Source: Cymbidium sinense (lineage: Eukaryota; Streptophyta; Magnoliopsida; Asparagales; Orchidaceae). Taken from it: a stretch of DNA of 64,000 nucleotides. The position numbers and the translations under genes are program-made. Shown in pieces: positions 60,001 to 64,000 of this stretch. The notes under the pieces were generated by a model that worked only from the letters and a program-made list of their open reading frames with translations, ran no database searches and was not told the DNA's origin. Numbering within the stretch: the first letter of the stretch is position 1; each line of letters begins with the position of its first letter. Location: NCBI GenBank assembly GCA_021442155.1, contig CM038216.1, forward strand, positions 158,519,983-158,583,982, read 5' to 3'.

Positions 60001-60651
60001 TGAGTTGGATTAAAGTTTGAATCAATTTGGTCATTTAGGCCACTTTGGGTCAAGTGGACCAAATGGGTTGAATTGATGGAATCGGGTGTTGAGAATAATT
60101 CAATGATGGATTTAGGATTTATTGATGGTTTTGATTGCAATTGATTGGATTTTGGCTCATTTGAACCTATTGGGTCAAATGGGCTAACTTGGGTTGATTG
60201 GATTCATTTGGTTCAATTAGTTTGATTGTAAGTATTTGAGAGGCTTGAAATGATCTAATGAATGGTTGGGGTGCTATTGTGAAAATTAATTTGGGTTAGA
60301 CTTTGTTTGAATGGGTTTTAGGTTGGATCCATAGGATCGTGATGGAGTTAACTTAGGTTAGAGGTTAAGTTAATTTGGCTTGGAGCTTGGATATAAAATA
60401 AAAATTCAATTGAGGTTGGTTTTGGATGAGCGGACAAGCATGTGCTTTGATTTAGGCTATAGGATAAGTAAGACCTATTTGTCCTAGGGTGTAACCTAAG
60501 CTTAAAGTATGCCTCCCTAAGTCCTTAAACTTGGATTTAGTGTTCCCTTAATCACTAGAACTATCCTATGACTAGGGAAATCCAATTTCTTAGAAGGTTC
60601 CTAAGTCTAAGACGGGAAGAATGAGTCCTCACTCCAAAAGTGAGGTCAATA
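57061..60651 (-). repeat. E2 right arm
   Basis: Inverse of the left arm: AT-rich 57060-57900, GC-rich island 57920-59200, then G/T-rich TTTGGGTCAAATTGG-type words to 60400, the subterminal block, and the tip with hairpin CCTCACTCCAAAAGTGAGG at 60627-60645. Open frames at 58622-58994 on both strands fall in the GC-rich island. They have no counterpart in the left arm or in E1 and no recognised domain. Confidence 0.7.
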
Positions 60652-61020
60652 GTTACAAGAAAATCGATCAAAGTTGAATAAATTGTTAAAGGACTTCTTT
60701 CGCACAAATAACAAATTAAATTCACTTTAAAAATTCAAAAAACATATGAAAGAGAATTTTAATCCTTAATTCTTAATCCCCTTAGTGATATATTATTAAC
60801 TTTATTTGAAATAAAATTTATGGTTCTTAAGAGATCTAAGTAAATCCTCTAAGAAAGAATTTTCTTTCCTCTTATCTTCAACAAATGTCTTCATCATAAA
60901 AAGTTATTCTTGAAAGTTACGTCTATTCAACTTAGAGAGTGTTTGCTAAAAAAATATATAAAAGACTTCAATATGTGAACTTCAATTATTAAGTCTACAT
61001 CACTTCTACATTAAAAAAGG
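60652..61020. other. AT-rich spacer, nothing recognised
   Basis: Short non-coding stretch between the E2 tip and the MITE. It contains no copy of the sequence flanking the left end of E2, which is why no target duplication could be assigned. Confidence 0.5.
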
Positions 61021-61257
61021 GAGAAATTTACATACATAGCACATATCTTATCAGTTACATTTCTAACACCTTAAATTTAATATTTATAAAAATAACACTT
61101 TTCCTATGTAAATAAAAGTGCATTTCACTTTAAAAAAAATAATGGTGTTATTTTTGATGTAATAATAAATATTTAGATGCTATTTAAGTAAATATAAAAA
61201 TTTAAAAGTTAGATCTGTAAATATATAAGAATTGTGTGATGTTTATGTAAATGCCTC
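61021..61257. mobile_element. Small MITE-like inverted-repeat element
   Basis: About 237 bp. The left end GAGAAATTTACATACATAGC and the right end, read inward, GAGGCATTTACATAAACATC form an imperfect inverted repeat that continues for some 90 bp (for example AAAAATAACACTTTT against AAAAATAACACCATT). Both flanks are A-tract followed by GG, which could be a target duplication or coincidence. No coding content. Confidence 0.6.
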
Positions 61258-61547
61258 AAAAAAAAAGGAGAATAGATTCTCTTGGAAAAATTGAAACTAA
61301 ACTATAAGCCTTAAGGCCATGCTCTTAAGGAGTGCTCATTTGTTCCTTTCGCTTCTCTTCTTTAGTAGCCATTTCAATTGTTTCAACAAAAAAATCAAAT
61401 TTTTTCACATTATTATCAATAGTTACAAGAATCAAGTTTTTCATGTTACCTAAACTCTTCTCCTTTAAAATGATAGAAATCTTCATATGAGACCTCATTA
61501 ACATGACATTAAAACTAGAAAAGCACTTGGGCTCTGTCCTATCAACA

Positions 61548-63000
61548 ACAAAAATGACAAGCCTTTATCCCACTCTGTGGGGTCAACTAAATGAATCCTT
61601 TTTCTCTATTTTGTCCTATTAAGTATCAAATTTTCATTTAATTCGAATAAACTAATATCTTTTTTATACATCCTAACAAAGTATTTTTAGGTCTACCTCT
61701 ACTTTCATAATATAGGGTGTATCTAATACATCTACTCTCCTTATTGAGTTATCAGACGACCAATGTTTTATGTGGCAAACCATCTAAGGCAACTCTCTCT
61801 AATCTTATATGTCACTAGAGCTACTCCAACCTTATTGCATATATATTCATTTCACATTTTATCTCTAAGAGTAAAGTCACTCATCCCCCTAAGCATCCTC
61901 ATCTCTGCAACACCTAACTTAATTTTATGCTTCTCTTTTATTAGCCAACATTTTGTGCAATAAATCATTGCAGGTCTTACCATTATCTTATTAAATTTTC
62001 CTTTAATACTAAGCAGTACTTTTCTTTTACACAACAGGCTAGATGCATTCCTTCACTTCAACCATCAAACTTGAATTCTACTAATAACATCCTCATTTAT
62101 TTCACTATCATTTTGAACAATAGACCCAAGATATCTAAAACGTTCAATCTATCTAATAACTTGATCACCCAATATCACAACCCCACTATTAGATCTTCTA
62201 CAACTAAAATTACACTCCATATATTTAGTTTTAGATCCACTTAAACTAAAACCTTTAAACTCTAGGTTGACCTTTATAATTCATGCTTTTCTTGAACTCT
62301 CTCTCTCTAGTATTATCAACAAGAAGAATATCATCAACAAAAAGCATACACCAAGGTACATTCTCCTATAAATGCCTAGTTAGAACATCCATAACTAAAG
62401 CAAAAGGATACAGGCATAAAGCCGATCCTTGATGTAATCCAACTGAAATAGAAAACTATTTGGTTAATCTTCCTTATGTTTGAACACAAGTAATAGCTCT
62501 AGTATACATATCCTTAACTACTTGAATATAGTCAATATTAACTCATTTCTTTTCAAGAACTACCCAATGCATTTATCTTGGAACTTTATTATATGGTTTC
62601 TATAAATCAACAAATATCATATGTAGATCCTCCTTGCTTTCTCTATACTTTTCCATCAAACCTCTCAACAAAGGTATAACATCCATGGTAGACCTACCCG
62701 GCATGAAACCAATTAGTTTTGAGAAACTTTTGTATCACATCGTAACCTATGCTCAATTACTCTCTCCCATAATTTTAATGTATGGCACATTAACTTAATT
62801 CCTCTATAATTTGGACACCCTTACAACACCTTTATTCTTAAAAATAGGAACTAACAAATTATTTCTCCACTCATCTAACACCTTTTAGTCTTTAAAAAAT
62901 ATTAAAAATATTAGAAAGTCAAGAAATTTTTTTATCTCCTAAGCATTTCCACACTTCCATTGGAATAATATCAGGTCCTACCGTTTATCAATTGAAAAAA
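61548..63000 (-). pseudogene. RTE-type LINE reverse transcriptase pseudogene
   Basis: Read on the minus strand from about 63000: IMGE (with a stop), then KTNWFHAG and MPGRSTMDVIPLLRGLMEKY, RESKEDLHMIFVDL (about 62700-62590), ISVGLHQGSALCLYPFALVM (about 62440), MLFVDDILLVDNTRERE (about 62330; the FVDD catalytic pair), GSKTKYMECNFSC, ERFRYLGSIVQNDSEINEDV (about 62120), KGKFNKIMVRPAMIYCTKCW (about 61970), IKLGVAEMRMLRGMSDFTLR (about 61890) and VTYKIRESCLRWFAT (about 61790). It ends IHLVDPTEWDKGLSFLLLI at about 61548. Stops and frameshifts are frequent. The order and wording are those of plant RTE elements. The endonuclease half is absent, consistent with 5' truncation. Confidence 0.88.
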
Positions 63001-64000
63001 AAAACAAGAAGAGATAATTTCCATTGGATGAGACCATGAGGAAGACCCTTCACATGGCATTATAACATATTTACCTTACTTGAATTTTGCAAGACAAAAC
63101 TCATCAAAGCTGTAAGATCTACACCTATTTCATCAAGTCTTCATCTAAAAATTCACTCTTGGTAAAATGAATTACAACCAAGTTAAAAGAGCTTAAATAA
63201 ACATTAACTTATTCTACTTATTTGGCAATGGAATGATATCTTCATTGTGAACTTTTAAATTATTGATTTTTGGATAGTTTGACCCAAAAGAGGGTTAGAG
63301 GAAAATGTTGTCTCATTTGCTAGCTTATTCTAAAAGTTGATATTATTTTCTTAAAAAACAATCAATGGATTATTTACTAATTCAATATAAGAAGTTAATG
63401 GGTTGATTGTAAATTTATTTTGAGGAACTATTTACTTGATGGCATGCTTATCTGCTAGATTATTTGTGAGTTTGTTGTGAAACATCACTTGTATAGTAAA
63501 AATATAATGATCATTTGTTGTCTTACTTGCTTCACATAATTCTATTTTCACCTTCTTAAGTAGTGATTTATCAAAAAGAAAAGTTTTTTTATTAGTCCAT
63601 TTAAAGCTTATTCTTTTCTTTTGATTCTAATGAGATTATTACCTAGAATGATTTTGTTGGAATAATCATCAACCTTAAGCTTGAAAATGTGATTCAATTT
63701 TATTTATAAGAAAGAAAAAGTTGCAAAGTAGGATAATGTAGAAAAAAATTAAACAAAATAATTAATCTTTAAATGAAAGTCTTATAACCTTATTTATAGG
63801 ACAATTATGATGTTGACATGTCCAATCAACAAAATCAAAATTATTATTGATGTGTCAAAATGATATATCTATTTACATTTGAATATTATTTTTGTAAATA
63901 TTATTTGAAGACGTAATAAAATTGAGAACCAAATAATCCCTCAAATATCAATCGGACAATGTTCAAGTCAAGTCAATCCAACTCTATCGATCATGTTTGA
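63001..64000. other. AT-rich non-coding DNA, nothing recognised
   Basis: Sequence upstream of the RTE remnant, carrying no readable endonuclease or other domain on either strand. Confidence 0.5.

Larger units (their letters stand above)
49138..60651 (+). mobile_element. Inverted-repeat (foldback-like) element E2, complete
   Basis: Left tip TGTTGACCTCACTTTTGGAG at 49138. The right tip at 60651, reverse-complemented, differs at one base in the first 22. Order: left arm 49138-52060, core 52060-54484, module B 54485-55671, module A 55672-56863, short inverted core remnant 56864-57060, right arm 57060-60651. Total 11.5 kb with no protein-coding content. Arm landmarks pair inversely: 'ctccactagacgaagc' (50688) against 'cttgaagagacgaagc' (58425), and 'gccacatggaaagc' (51141) against 'gccatgtggaag' (57932). 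No target duplication is obvious. Confidence 0.7.

Noticed and set aside
49138..60651. E2 as a Helitron because of terminal hairpins
   Set aside because: Hairpins are at both ends, with no TC start or CTRR end and no RepHel coding remnant; the kilobase inverted arms do not fit.

Overview
This window looks like heterochromatic, transposon-filled nuclear DNA of a flowering plant. It is AT-rich. I find no convincing host protein-coding gene, tRNA, rRNA or CRISPR array. The evidence for a plant is the mixture of decayed mobile elements: a Tat-type Ty3/gypsy retrotransposon with a second, archaeal-type RNase H; plant L1-type LINEs carrying DUF4283, zf-RVT and RNase H domains; an RTE-type LINE; and a two-gene PIF/Harbinger transposon. 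The species cannot be read from the sequence. Many in-frame stops sit where a Trp, Gln or Arg codon is expected, as in old, methylated, silenced repeats.

Layout. 1-1296: right arm of a large inverted-repeat element (E3), cut by the window edge. 1330-2660: 3' end of an L1-type LINE. 2690-3790: possible solo LTR; 4034-4100: a (TA)n(GA)n microsatellite. 6448-7540: a second L1-type LINE reduced to DUF4283 plus RNase H. 7560-17490: AT-rich relic DNA with a gag-like fragment, an LTR-like fragment and a worn copy of a 1.19-kb module. 17497-27868: a Tat retrotransposon with gag, protease, RT/RNase H, archaeal-type RNase H and integrase in order, all inactivated, followed by tandemly repeated 3' DNA. 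27869-46487: inverted-repeat element E1, split by a 6.9-kb PIF/Harbinger element (28211-35145). 46488-49137: an orphan copy of the family's inner core. 49138-60651: inverted-repeat element E2. 61021-61257: a MITE. 61540-63000: an RTE-type LINE on the minus strand.

The most unusual object is the family formed by E1, E2, E3 and the orphan core. Without the PIF insertion, E1 is about 11.7 kb and E2 is 11.5 kb. Each has long inverted arms of about 3-3.9 kb whose tips share 'TGTTGACCTCACTTTTGGAG' and form a hairpin. Between the arms lie a non-coding core, with one motif repeated three times, and a 1187-bp module that is single in E1 and tandemly doubled in E2. No protein is encoded. The architecture resembles foldback (long-TIR) elements, but I recognise no known family. 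The first 320 bp of the 1187-bp module also lie directly upstream of the Tat gag, which links the two systems.

Nothing here forms a working pathway. The window is best read as a layered record of insertions: PIF went into E1 after E1 was in place, E2 abuts a pre-existing core copy, and a recent 165-bp tandem duplication lies inside E1.
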